Origin: a virus
Length of the DNA: 32,390 nucleotides
Virus record (IMG/VR): IMGVR_UViG_3300042691_031213
Coordinates: 1-32,390 of that record
Reading direction: 5' to 3' (one strand)
Shown one piece after another: positions 1 through 7,364 of the stretch (positions within the stretch are counted from its first letter, which is position 1; each line of letters opens with the position of its first letter). The notes beneath the pieces were generated by a model that did not search any database, had not been told where the DNA came from, and saw only the letters and a list, made by a program, of their open reading frames with translations. Both the position numbers and the translations under genes were made by a program.

Positions 1-2
1 CA

Positions 3-920
3 GCACCAAATCTTTCAGATAATGGTGACCATATTGGAGGCATAGTCGGTACACTTAAAAGTATCGGCTTTGCAATCCGTACAATTAACCCTACAAGAGT
101 TATTATTACTTTTGATGGTAAGGGTGGTTCCAAAAGCAGACAAAATATTTACGCAGGATATAAGGCGGATAGAGCTAAAAACAAAATCCGTCTTAATCGT
201 GCTATTACTGGTGGTGATATGAATCCTGAAGATGAACAGGTTTCAATGCGCAGACAGATGGTAGCATTAGCAGAACTTCTAACACATTTACCTGTAACCA
301 TTATGTTATATGATGGTATTGAAGCAGATGATGTTATGGGTTATATTGCAACTCAACTACGACAAGATGGTGAGAAGGTAGTTCTCATGTCCTCTGATAA
401 AGATTTCTTACAATTAGTAAATAAAGATGTTAGTGTTTATTCTCCTTCTAAAAAGAAAATATACACACCTGAAGTAGTATTAGAAGAATTTGGAATTCAT
501 CCACACAATTTTATTAATTTCAGAATGATTGATGGTGATAAATCGGATAACATTAGTGGAATCAATGGATTGGGTATCAAATCTATTATAAAAGCATTTC
601 CAATTCTTGCAGAAGAAACATATCATACAACCGAAAGTATGTTAGAATATGTTGGAAAGTTGGATAAAAAATCGAAAGCTCACGAATTATTTGAAAGTAA
701 TTTGGCAATTTGCGAAAGAAATCGTAGATTAATGCAGTTAGCGGAACCAGAGTTTAGTGGTAATCTTCGTATGAAAATTATGGATAGATATGATGAACCA
801 GTTCCTAAATTGGATAAGCAAAGTTTTCTAAAAGTAGGATTAAAAGCTGGTGTAATAGATGCTTTCAAAGATATAAATGATTGGTTACAATCGACATTTG
901 GACATATTTCAAAATTTTAA
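3..920 (+). CDS. 5'-3' exonuclease / flap endonuclease (T4 RNase H-like), 5' partial
   Basis: The reading frame is open from the first bases of the window, so the gene begins upstream; 305 residues are visible. It is a FEN/PIN-like 5' nuclease that would remove RNA primers and trim 5' flaps during lagging-strand synthesis. Visible family motifs are FDGKGGSKSR with following basic residues (about 110-180), the acidic pair in GIEADDVMGY, the acidic SSDKDFLQL block, and the helix-3-turn-helix segment GDKSDNISGINGLGIKS that grips duplex DNA. The first in-frame ATG at 219 lies inside the conserved core, so it is not the true start. It fits the replication genes downstream (helicase, polymerase, clamp). 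The family is clear; assignment to the T4 rnh lineage rather than a polymerase I-type 5' nuclease rests on context. Confidence 0.9.
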   Translation, partial: APNLSDNGDHIGGIVGTLKSIGFAIRTINPTRVIITFDGKGGSKSRQNIYAGYKADRAKNKIRLNRAITGGDMNPEDEQVSMRRQMVALAELLTHLPVTIMLYDGIEADDVMGYIATQLRQDGEKVVLMSSDKDFLQLVNKDVSVYSPSKKKIYTPEVVLEEFGIHPHNFINFRMIDGDKSDNISGINGLGIKSIIKAFPILAEETYHTTESMLEYVGKLDKKSKAHELFESNLAICERNRRLMQLAEPEFSGNLRMKIMDRYDEPVPKLDKQSFLKVGLKAGVIDAFKDINDWLQSTFGHISKF

Positions 921-923
921 TTG

Positions 924-2081
924 ATGAAAAATAAAAAAGGTTTTTGTGTGGCACCATTTAGAAATGCAGAATTCCTTTCAAACGGGGAGGTTTGGCAATG
1001 TGTTTCTGGTGGATGGGATGAAACTCAAAAAAGATGGGTGAACGCTTGGGTTACATGTGGACCTGCGGGAAATGCACTTGCAACGGATTGGAAAGATATA
1101 TGGAATGGTGATACGGCAAAATCTTTAAGAGAATCTATGCATGATGGTAGTATGAGATATTGTGATGAAAACGAATGTGGATTCTTATATAGATGGAATA
1201 GAGAAGAAATAAATGATAGTGTTTATGATAATGGATATTTTCCTATTTTTGATGAAAAAACATTTCACAAACTTTGGAATAATAAAACAATAAACCCAGC
1301 AGGTAAAAAGAAGTTTAAAAAAATAATAGAAGAAAAACTAACAGAATTAGAATGGGGACCAGAATGTGTAATATTTTCACATGATAGAAGTTGTAATTTA
1401 AAATGTCCATCTTGTAGACATGATTTTATACAAACAACAGGTCAAGAAAGATTGATATCAGAAACTATACAAAATAAAATATTAAATTTTGCTCTAACAG
1501 ATGCAAATGAATTATACATAACAGCAAGTGGTGATGGGTTTGGTGGTGAGTTTTGGAGAACATTACTGAAATCTATTACAATGGAAAAATATCCTAATAC
1601 TAGAAATTTACACTTACATACAAATGGAAATGGATGGACTGAAAAAATGTGGAATGGTTTATCTAATTTACATTCTATACCGAGAATCACAGCTGAAATT
1701 AGTATAGATGCATGTTCTAAAGAAACGTATGAACGAATACGAGTTGGTGGTAATTGGAATATACTTTCTAAAAATTTGATATTCATATTTACAAAAATAC
1801 CTAATTTAGATTTTGTTAGATTAACATTTGTTGTTCAAAATAATAATTACAAAGAAATGATTGGGTTCGTTGAAATGGCTGATGCACTACAACGATTAAA
1901 TAATATGAAAACTGAAGTTAATTTTATTCATATAAACAATTGGGGGACATTTACATCCGATGAATTTAAAATTAAAAATATATTAGATTATGAACATCCA
2001 GAAAATAAACTTTTTTTATTAGAAGTTGAAAAATTAAAAAAATTAAATTATAAAAATTTACAAATATTTACAAACTTTTAA
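924..2081 (+). CDS. Radical SAM protein with N-terminal twitch/SPASM-like domain
   Basis: A 385-residue radical SAM enzyme. The [4Fe-4S]-SAM motif CNLKCPSC gives Cys157, Cys161 and Cys164, and a SGDGFGGEF segment (about 202-210) sits where the SAM-binding GGE-type motif is expected. Ahead of the radical core, Cys8-x12-Gly21-x4-Cys26 fits the Cx9-15Gx4C signature of twitch/SPASM auxiliary-cluster domains, with Cys80 and Cys85 as further candidate ligands. The auxiliary domain is therefore N-terminal, unlike typical SPASM enzymes. A TTG codon at 921 could also initiate, but ATG 924 is preferred. The 3' end is extremely AT-rich, more so than the flanking replication genes, which suggests separate acquisition. 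The substrate is unknown; a peptide, or the glycan made downstream, are both possible. Confidence 0.85.
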   Translation: MKNKKGFCVAPFRNAEFLSNGEVWQCVSGGWDETQKRWVNAWVTCGPAGNALATDWKDIWNGDTAKSLRESMHDGSMRYCDENECGFLYRWNREEINDSVYDNGYFPIFDEKTFHKLWNNKTINPAGKKKFKKIIEEKLTELEWGPECVIFSHDRSCNLKCPSCRHDFIQTTGQERLISETIQNKILNFALTDANELYITASGDGFGGEFWRTLLKSITMEKYPNTRNLHLHTNGNGWTEKMWNGLSNLHSIPRITAEISIDACSKETYERIRVGGNWNILSKNLIFIFTKIPNLDFVRLTFVVQNNNYKEMIGFVEMADALQRLNNMKTEVNFIHINNWGTFTSDEFKIKNILDYEHPENKLFLLEVEKLKKLNYKNLQIFTNF

Positions 2082-2089
2082 AATAAATT

Positions 2090-2395
2090 ATGAAAGAAAA
2101 ATTAGCAAAACCTTTAGGAGATAGAGTTCTTCTTACAGAAACAGACGCGCCAGCAGAAAAAACAATTGGAGGGATTATTATCCCAGACTCTGCAAGACAG
2201 GAAGATGTTAAAAGAGCAATAGTAGAAGCTGTGGGTGATGGATTATTTACACAGGCAGGTGTACCAATACCAATGAGTTTGAAAGTTGGTGATGAAGTAA
2301 TTCTTCCTGGATATCATCAAGGACAAGAAATTAAAGTGGGTGGTAAAAAATACATCCTTATTAGAGAATCAGAAATTTTAATGGTAATTAGATAA
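2090..2395 (+). CDS. groES: GroES-like co-chaperonin (10 kDa chaperonin)
   Basis: A 101-residue protein with the full GroES pattern: KPLGDRVLL at the N-terminus, the mobile loop that docks on GroEL (EKTIGGIIIPDSA, about 24-36), KVGDEVILPGY in the middle, and the C-terminal GGKKYILIRESEILMVI strand. It would cap the host GroEL chamber and help fold phage proteins, the role played in T4 by gp31. Unlike T4 gp31, which is divergent, this looks like an ordinary bacterial-type GroES, so it was probably taken from a bacterial host. It lies 8 bases after the radical SAM gene and 12 bases before the next small gene, in the same transcription direction. Confidence 0.95.
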   Translation: MKEKLAKPLGDRVLLTETDAPAEKTIGGIIIPDSARQEDVKRAIVEAVGDGLFTQAGVPIPMSLKVGDEVILPGYHQGQEIKVGGKKYILIRESEILMVIR

Positions 2396-2407
2396 AAAAT
2401 CAAAACT

Positions 2408-2623
2408 ATGAAGTGTATTAAAAACAACAAAACAGGCGATATCCAAAGAGTTACGGATAAAGAAGCCTACAATATGGTAGGTAACACATGGAGTTATGTA
2501 TCTAAATCGGAATGGAAAATGGTTACAAGAAAACCAAAAGTAGAAACAACCGAAGAAACTACGGAAGTTGTAGAAAAGATTAAATCAAAAAAACAATTAA
2601 GAAAAGAAAAAATTAAAGAATAA
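2408..2623 (+). CDS. Small lysine-rich phage protein of unknown function
   Basis: A 71-residue protein I do not recognise as a characterised family. The N-terminal half (MKCIKNNKTGDIQRVTDKEA, then a Trp-containing segment) looks like a small folded domain of about 45 residues. The C-terminal third is charged low-complexity sequence, with acidic Glu/Thr runs followed by a Lys/Arg-rich tail, and is probably disordered. Its stop codon TAA shares one base with the helicase start (TAATG), so translation of the two is probably coupled. It may be a helicase accessory factor, but nothing in the sequence shows this. Confidence 0.7.
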   Translation: MKCIKNNKTGDIQRVTDKEAYNMVGNTWSYVSKSEWKMVTRKPKVETTEETTEVVEKIKSKKQLRKEKIKE

Positions 2624-3981
2624 TGGAAGCAGTAGATACATTGGTAAAATATGGTCAATCGTATCAATCTAAAGTTGTTGCTTCATTTATTTCTGATGAA
2701 AAATTTCTAGAGCAGGTAAACGAAATTACTAAACCAGATTTCTTTGAATCTCAAGCAAACCAATGGATTGTAAAGGAAACGCAAACTTACTTTGATGAGT
2801 TTCGTAAGAGTCCGACCATGGAGGTTTTCAAAATCAAAGTGGGAGAGATTGAGGATAAGGTTTTAAAACAAACTGTCATAGAGCAGTTAAAGGGTGTTTA
2901 TCAGCAAATAGGAACGGATGATTTGCCTTATGTTAAAAAAGAATATCTTACCTTCGCCAAAAATCAAAAGGTTAAGGAAGCCCTCTTAAAATCTGTAGAT
3001 TTACTAAAGTCAGGACAATATGATAAGATTATAGATACAATGACTGCTGCATCTAAAGTAGGTGTAGAAAATGATTTGGGTTTAGATTTTATTGATGACT
3101 TTGAAAATATCCTAGAAGAAGTTAAAAGGGATTCAGTAGCTACCGGTTGGGAAGTTATTGATGAACTAATGGATGGTGGTTTAGGACCAGGTGAATTGGG
3201 TGTAGTTATGGCTCCATCCGGTATCGGTAAAAGTTGGTTCTTATCTAAAATTGCGTGTGCAGCATTGCAAAGAGGTATAAATGTATTACACTATACTTTG
3301 GAATTATCCGAAAGTTATGTTGGACAAAGATACATTACAATTCTTACGAATATACCAACGGCAGACCAAAAGTTAAGAAAAGATGATATTGTTCGTAAAG
3401 TAAAACAAACAGCAGGTAGAGTAAAAATCAAATACTATCCACCACAATTCGCATCAGCAAAAACCCTATCAGCACACATTGATAAAGTAAGAGCAAGTGG
3501 TTTCAATCCACAATTAATCATTATTGATTACGCTGATTTGTTAAAAAGTGGTAATAGAGCAAGTGATGGTTTATACGCTGAATTGGGTGGTATATACGAA
3601 GAATTAAGAGGATTAAGTGGTATGACTGGTATTCCAATTTGGACAGCAACTCAAACGAATAGAGCAGCAATTGACCACGAAGTTATTCAAGCAGATAGTG
3701 TGGGTGATTCATATAAGAAAGTTCAAACTGCAGATTTTATTATGAGTGTGAGTAGAAAGACCAAAGATAAATTATCCAACACAGGTCGTATCCACATTGT
3801 AAAAAACAGATTTGGACCAGATGGTATGACATTTCCTGCAAAGATTGATACTTTCACAGGTACAATGGATGTATTCGCAGCAACTTCGGTTGATGGAATG
3901 GCAGCAACAAAAGAAAGTAAAAATGGCGAAAGTTTAGAAAAGAAACTTCTACATAAAAAATATGTAGAAAATATGGGTTGA
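2623..3981 (+). CDS. 41: DnaB-like replicative DNA helicase (T4 gp41-like)
   Basis: A 452-residue hexameric RecA-fold helicase expected to unwind the replication fork 5' to 3'. An N-terminal helical domain (about 1-150) resembles the DnaB/gp41 N-terminal region. The ATPase core shows Walker A APSGIGKS (197-204), the catalytic-glutamate segment TLELSE (225-230), Walker B LIIIDYADLL (298-307) and a TATQTN sensor-like motif (341-346). A basic segment near 375-400 (SRKTKDK, KNRFG) is where the arginine finger and DNA-binding elements lie in this family. It starts with a TAATG overlap with the preceding small gene and is followed by the longest non-coding gap of the window. No primase is visible nearby. 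Confidence 0.93.
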   Translation: MEAVDTLVKYGQSYQSKVVASFISDEKFLEQVNEITKPDFFESQANQWIVKETQTYFDEFRKSPTMEVFKIKVGEIEDKVLKQTVIEQLKGVYQQIGTDDLPYVKKEYLTFAKNQKVKEALLKSVDLLKSGQYDKIIDTMTAASKVGVENDLGLDFIDDFENILEEVKRDSVATGWEVIDELMDGGLGPGELGVVMAPSGIGKSWFLSKIACAALQRGINVLHYTLELSESYVGQRYITILTNIPTADQKLRKDDIVRKVKQTAGRVKIKYYPPQFASAKTLSAHIDKVRASGFNPQLIIIDYADLLKSGNRASDGLYAELGGIYEELRGLSGMTGIPIWTATQTNRAAIDHEVIQADSVGDSYKKVQTADFIMSVSRKTKDKLSNTGRIHIVKNRFGPDGMTFPAKIDTFTGTMDVFAATSVDGMAATKESKNGESLEKKLLHKKYVENMG

Positions 3982-4053
3982 TAAGTATATAAAATATAAA
4001 AAAATAAGATAAAAATATTTTTCAAAAAACTCTAAAATTTACTAAAGAAAATG

Positions 4054-4075
4054 GGGGTGTTGTCCATAACACTCC
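4054..4075 (+). terminator. GC-rich hairpin downstream of the helicase gene
   Basis: Bases 4054-4061 pair with 4068-4075 (eight pairs including one G-T wobble) around the six-base loop GTCCAT. It is the most GC-rich element in a 165-base AT-rich gap. The bases after it are only moderately T-rich (ATATTTATCTTT), so it could be a weak terminator for the helicase operon or a structured element in the leader of the reductase gene. Function is inferred. Confidence 0.4.
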
Positions 4076-4080
4076 ATATT

Positions 4081-4146
4081 TATCTTTACATTTTCAGGTT
4101 TTTCTGAAAAAATTATTAACTAACAAAATTAAAAAAATTTACAAAA
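4081..4146 (+). promoter_or_regulatory. Leader of the ribonucleotide reductase gene with a second hairpin
   Basis: TATCTTTA (4081-4088) resembles the Bacteroidota -7 box TAnnTTTG, with GTTG 18 bases upstream (4059-4062) as a possible -33 element, so the match is weaker than at the four promoters listed elsewhere. A second hairpin, TTTTCAG/CTGAAAA with a GTTTTT loop (4091-4110), would lie in the transcript leader. The A-rich stretch just before the ATG at 4147 is typical of start sites in this window. There is no B12-box-like sequence, so I do not call a cobalamin riboswitch. Confidence 0.25.
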
Positions 4147-6003
4147 ATGGACATTTCACAAAGAATTTTATCGGACATCACAGTTTATATGAAGTATGCA
4201 AAATATAGACCCGAATTGAATAGAAGAGAAAGTTGGGAAGAATTGGTTACCCGTAATATGGAAATGCATATTAAAAAATATCCAAAATTAGAAACAGAGA
4301 TTAGAGAAAATTACAAATTTGTGTACGATAAAAAGGTTTTACCATCTATGCGTTCAATGCAATTCGCAGGTAAACCAATTGAAATAAGTCCAAATAGAAT
4401 TTACAATTGTGCATTTGCACCTATTGATGATTATAGAGTATTTGCAGAAATTATGTTCTTACTATTGGGTGGAACGGGTGTAGGATATTCAGTACAAAAA
4501 CACCACGTTGACCAATTGCCTGAAATCAGAAAACCAAATGCTGATAAGACAAGACGATTTCTTATTGGTGACTCTATTGAAGGATGGGCAGATGCAATTT
4601 CAGTATTGGTAAAAGCATATTTCTTTGGTGGTAGTAAACCTGTATTTGATTTTAGAGATATTCGTGCAAAAGGTGCAAGACTTGTTACATCCGGTGGTAA
4701 AGCACCCGGTCCACAACCATTAAAAGAGTGTTTGATTAAATTAGAAGGTATTTTAGATGCAAAGCAAGATAGTGATAAATTAACACCAATTGAAGTACAT
4801 GATATGGTTTGTCATATTGCAGATGCAGTTTTAGCAGGTGGTATTCGTAGAGCAGCCCTAATTTGTTTATTCTCTGCAACGGATGAAGATATGATTAGTT
4901 GTAAGAGTGGCGCATGGTGGGAAACAAATCCACAAAGAGGTAGAGCTAATAACTCTGCGGTGTTAATGAGACACAAAATTGATAAAGAGTACTTTATGGA
5001 CTTATGGAAAAGAATTGAAGCAAGTGGAGCTGGTGAACCTGGTATCTATTTATCAAACGATAAAGATTGGGGAACTAATCCTTGTTGTGAGATTGCATTA
5101 AGACCTTTCCAATTCTGTAACTTATGTGAGGTAAATGTTTCAGATGTTGTAGACCAAAACGATTTAAACGAAAGAGTTAAAGCTGCATCATTCATCGGAA
5201 CATTACAGGCGGGTTATACCGATTTCCATTATTTAAGACCAATCTGGCAAAGAACAACTGAAAAGGATGCCTTAATCGGTGTATCTATGACGGGCATTGG
5301 TAGTGGTGCAGTATTGAAGTTGAATATGAAAGAAGCAGCAAAAGTAGTAAAAGTTGAAAATGCAAGAGTAGCAGATGTATTAGGTATCAACCACTCAGCA
5401 AGAACTACAACTGTTAAACCTGCAGGAACTACATCATTGACATTAGGAACATCTTCGGGCATTCACGCGTGGCACAATGATTACTACATTCGTAGAGTAA
5501 GAGTTGGTAAGAATGAATCAATCTATCAATACTTAATGTTAAATCATCCAGAGTTGGTAGAAGATGAATATTTTAGACCACACGATACCGCAGTAATTGG
5601 TATTCCACAAAAAGCACCTGAAACTGCAATCTTTAGAACCGAATCTCCAATTCAATTATTAGAAAGAGTTAAGAGAGTTCATAGTGAGTGGATTAAGCCA
5701 GGGCATAGAAGTGGTAACAATACTCACAATGTATCGGCAACCGTTTCAATCAGGGAGCATGAGTGGAAAGCAGTTGGTGAATGGATGTGGGAAAATAAAG
5801 ATTTCTACAACGGACTTTCAGTATTACCTTACGATGGTGGAACATATATTCAAGCACCATTTGAAGATTGTACAAAAGAAAAGTATGATGAATTAATGCA
5901 AACCCTACATGAGATTGATTTAAGTCAGGTTATTGAAATTGAAGATAACACGGATTTAAGTGGTGAATTAGCTTGTGCAGGAGGTGCGTGTGAAATTAAA
6001 TAA
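4147..6003 (+). CDS. nrdJ: Adenosylcobalamin-dependent ribonucleoside-triphosphate reductase (class II, monomeric type)
   Basis: A 618-residue enzyme that makes dNTPs from rNTPs using a B12-derived radical. It resembles the monomeric Lactobacillus leichmannii RTPR: SMRSMQFAGKPIEISPNRIY (67-86), LLLGGTGVGYSVQKHH (105-120) and NPQRGRANNSAV (261-272). Active-site residues line up: Cys88 (partner of Cys324), the Asn311-Pro-Cys313-Cys-Glu315 cluster with the thiyl-radical cysteine, and Cys324 eleven residues later, the same spacing as Cys408/Cys419 in the Lactobacillus enzyme. The C-terminal CAGGAC motif (Cys610, Cys615) is the swinging redox pair re-reduced by thioredoxin, encoded three genes downstream. 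It is shorter than the roughly 740-residue Lactobacillus enzyme. Activity would depend on host or environmental cobalamin. Confidence 0.95.
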   Translation: MDISQRILSDITVYMKYAKYRPELNRRESWEELVTRNMEMHIKKYPKLETEIRENYKFVYDKKVLPSMRSMQFAGKPIEISPNRIYNCAFAPIDDYRVFAEIMFLLLGGTGVGYSVQKHHVDQLPEIRKPNADKTRRFLIGDSIEGWADAISVLVKAYFFGGSKPVFDFRDIRAKGARLVTSGGKAPGPQPLKECLIKLEGILDAKQDSDKLTPIEVHDMVCHIADAVLAGGIRRAALICLFSATDEDMISCKSGAWWETNPQRGRANNSAVLMRHKIDKEYFMDLWKRIEASGAGEPGIYLSNDKDWGTNPCCEIALRPFQFCNLCEVNVSDVVDQNDLNERVKAASFIGTLQAGYTDFHYLRPIWQRTTEKDALIGVSMTGIGSGAVLKLNMKEAAKVVKVENARVADVLGINHSARTTTVKPAGTTSLTLGTSSGIHAWHNDYYIRRVRVGKNESIYQYLMLNHPELVEDEYFRPHDTAVIGIPQKAPETAIFRTESPIQLLERVKRVHSEWIKPGHRSGNNTHNVSATVSIREHEWKAVGEWMWENKDFYNGLSVLPYDGGTYIQAPFEDCTKEKYDELMQTLHEIDLSQVIEIEDNTDLSGELACAGGACEIK

Positions 6004-6190
6004 AGATAATGAATCATTATATTATTTGGAAAATGGTAAGGTGGTTTTTACCCCTAACTATCATATTGAACGAGGGTATTGTTGTGGCAATGGTTGTCGC
6101 CATTGCCCATATTACCCGAAACATTTAAAGGGGAATAATAAATTAGACCAGTTATGGGAGAAAATCAATCATCAAAACACAAAGAGTTGA
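5990..6190 (+). CDS. DUF5522-like small cysteine-rich protein
   Basis: A 66-residue protein with no in-frame ATG upstream of its conserved part. GTG at 5990 is the likeliest start, with GTG at 5975 or 5984 as alternatives, all inside the 3' end of the reductase gene. The signature RGYCCGNGCRHCPY (28-41) has four cysteines (31, 32, 36, 39) plus a histidine and matches the DUF5522 family, which I associate with Bacteroidota chromosomes. The preceding segment VVFTPNYHIE is also typical. A metal or iron-sulfur site is plausible, but no function is established. The overlap with the reductase gene suggests coupled translation. Its 3' end overlaps the PhoH-like gene by 37 bases. Confidence 0.75.
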   Translation: MKLNKDNESLYYLENGKVVFTPNYHIERGYCCGNGCRHCPYYPKHLKGNNKLDQLWEKINHQNTKS

Positions 6191-6885
6191 CAGACAAAAT
6201 TAGAGAAGAAAAACAGAAACCCAAAGGACCAATTAAATTTCAACTTCAATTAAATGAAGAACAAAAGGTAGCAAAAGAAAAAATACTCAATAACGCAGTA
6301 ACTATATTGAGTGGTAAAGCCGGTAGCGGTAAGACCCTTTTAGCTTGTCAAATTGCATTGGACCTTCTATTTAAAAAAGTTATTCAAAAAATTATCATAA
6401 CAAGGCCTACTGTAAGTAAAGAAGAAATTGGATTTTTACCAGGAGACCTTCGAGAAAAGATGGAACCTTGGATGCAACCAATCTACGCAAACTTTTATCA
6501 ACTTTACAACAAAGAAAAGATTGATGAAATCCTCGAAAGTGGGGTGATTGAAATTGTACCAGTTGCATTTATGAGAGGTAGAACATTTTTAGATTCATTT
6601 GTAATTGTAGATGAAGCGCAAAATTGTACTACGGACCAAATGGAAATGATTGTGAGTAGATTGGGATTGAGAAGTAAAATGGTAATATGTGGTGATACAC
6701 AGCAGGTAGATTTAAAAACAAGAGGAGAAAGTGGGTTTAAATTTTTGATATCAATAGCAACAAAAGTAAAAGATATGGCATCACAAACTCTATTAACAAA
6801 TCATAGACACCCAATTGTAGATGCCCTATTGGATGAATATGAATATTTAAAACAAATAACAAATGGTAACGGTAAAAAAATTTAG
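6154..6885 (+). CDS. phoH: PhoH-like ATPase
   Basis: A 243-residue P-loop ATPase of the PhoH family, common in marine and freshwater T4-like phages. Walker A is GKAGSGKT (54-61), preceded by the typical NAVTILSGKAG strand. ITRPTVSKEEIGFLPGDL (82-99) is a characteristic PhoH block, and Walker B/DEAQ is VIVDEAQN (150-157). A GDTQQVDL segment and a C-terminal NHRHPIVDALL complete the helicase-like core. A role in RNA metabolism, possibly as an RNA helicase, is proposed for relatives, but the job in phages is unsettled. The first 37 bases overlap the DUF5522-like gene and the last 23 bases overlap the thioredoxin gene. Confidence 0.92.
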   Translation: MGENQSSKHKELTDKIREEKQKPKGPIKFQLQLNEEQKVAKEKILNNAVTILSGKAGSGKTLLACQIALDLLFKKVIQKIIITRPTVSKEEIGFLPGDLREKMEPWMQPIYANFYQLYNKEKIDEILESGVIEIVPVAFMRGRTFLDSFVIVDEAQNCTTDQMEMIVSRLGLRSKMVICGDTQQVDLKTRGESGFKFLISIATKVKDMASQTLLTNHRHPIVDALLDEYEYLKQITNGNGKKI

Positions 6886-7126
6886 CGCAGTATGGTGTGG
6901 TCCTTGTAGAGCTCTTGCACCGGTAATGAATGAAATCAAAGGTAATTTTTCAAATGTTAAGTTTGAAGAATACGATATTGATGAGTATAGTGAAATAACA
7001 GAAAAATACGGAGTCCGTTCAGTACCGACTGTAATTATAGAAAAAAATGGTATTGAATTACAAAGATTTACAGGATTATCATCAAAACTTGCATACACAA
7101 ACGCAATTAACGAAGCTATAAAATAG
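6863..7126 (+). CDS. Thioredoxin
   Basis: A compact 87-residue thioredoxin with the active site WCGPC (11-15) and the cis-proline segment RSVPTVII (52-59). The fold's first strand is trimmed compared with the usual ~105 residues, as in other small phage thioredoxins or glutaredoxin-like proteins. It would act as cytoplasmic disulfide reductant. The obvious partner is the cobalamin-dependent reductase encoded just upstream, whose C-terminal Cys610/Cys615 pair needs reduction each turnover. The gene overlaps phoH by 23 bases, and its stop codon lies one base before a promoter -33 element. Confidence 0.93.
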   Translation: MVTVKKFSAVWCGPCRALAPVMNEIKGNFSNVKFEEYDIDEYSEITEKYGVRSVPTVIIEKNGIELQRFTGLSSKLAYTNAINEAIK

Positions 7127-7127
7127 A

Positions 7128-7159
7128 TTTGTTAAAATGAAAAAAGTTACTTATATTAG
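7128..7159 (+). promoter_or_regulatory. Bacteroidota-type promoter TTTG-N20-TATATTAG (site 1)
   Basis: TTTG at 7128-7131 and TATATTAG at 7152-7159 are separated by exactly 20 bases, with an A-rich spacer. This matches the known Bacteroidota -33/-7 consensus (TTTG / TAnnTTTG) at all but one position of the -7 box. The -7 box ends four bases before ATG 7164, so the transcript should start at or next to the start codon. It would drive the HTH and Mom-like genes. Confidence 0.7.
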
Positions 7160-7163
7160 GGTT

Positions 7164-7364
7164 ATGTTAAAGGGCGAAGCACATCCAATGAGCAAACTTA
7201 CTGAAAAGCAAGTTGAAACGATTAGAGAACTATGGAAAGTTGGACATCGAAATATTAAAGTATTGGCTCAGAATCACAAAGTTTCCCCTGCTAACATTAA
7301 GAAAATAGTTACAAACCAAACCTGGCAGCACATGCTAAAGTGGCCATATGAAAGTAGAAAATAA
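7164..7364 (+). CDS. Small helix-turn-helix DNA-binding protein
   Basis: A 66-residue protein beginning GEAHPMSKLTEKQVETIREL, followed by LAQNHKVSPANIKKIVTNQTW: a HTH fold (about 12-56) of the type often attached to phage homing or HNH endonucleases and to small regulators (GE-HP-KLT-xQV pattern, then a recognition helix). No nuclease domain is present. ATG 7137 is in frame and would add nine residues, but it lies in the spacer of the promoter at 7128-7159, so ATG 7164 is chosen. It overlaps the next gene by 17 bases. It may regulate, or guide to DNA, the modification-type protein encoded behind it; that is inference. Confidence 0.7.
   Translation: MLKGEAHPMSKLTEKQVETIRELWKVGHRNIKVLAQNHKVSPANIKKIVTNQTWQHMLKWPYESRK

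Noticed and set aside
3981-4020. T4-type late promoter in the gap after the helicase gene
   Set aside because: The stretch is rich in TATAAAA-like sequence, but no clear TATAAATA at proper distance to a start codon is present; the gap is AT-rich enough for chance matches.
3982-4146. Cobalamin riboswitch ahead of the B12-dependent reductase
   Set aside because: The gap is short, AT-rich and has no B12-box-like conserved sequence; only two simple hairpins are present.
5684-5896. A 70-codon + strand frame inside the reductase gene
   Set aside because: It is an alternate-frame shadow of the conserved reductase C-terminal region with no family features.
7137-7163. ATG 7137 as start of the HTH gene
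   Set aside because: It lies in the spacer between the -33 and -7 elements of a well-matched promoter; ATG 7164 directly follows the -7 box and gives the family-like N-terminus.
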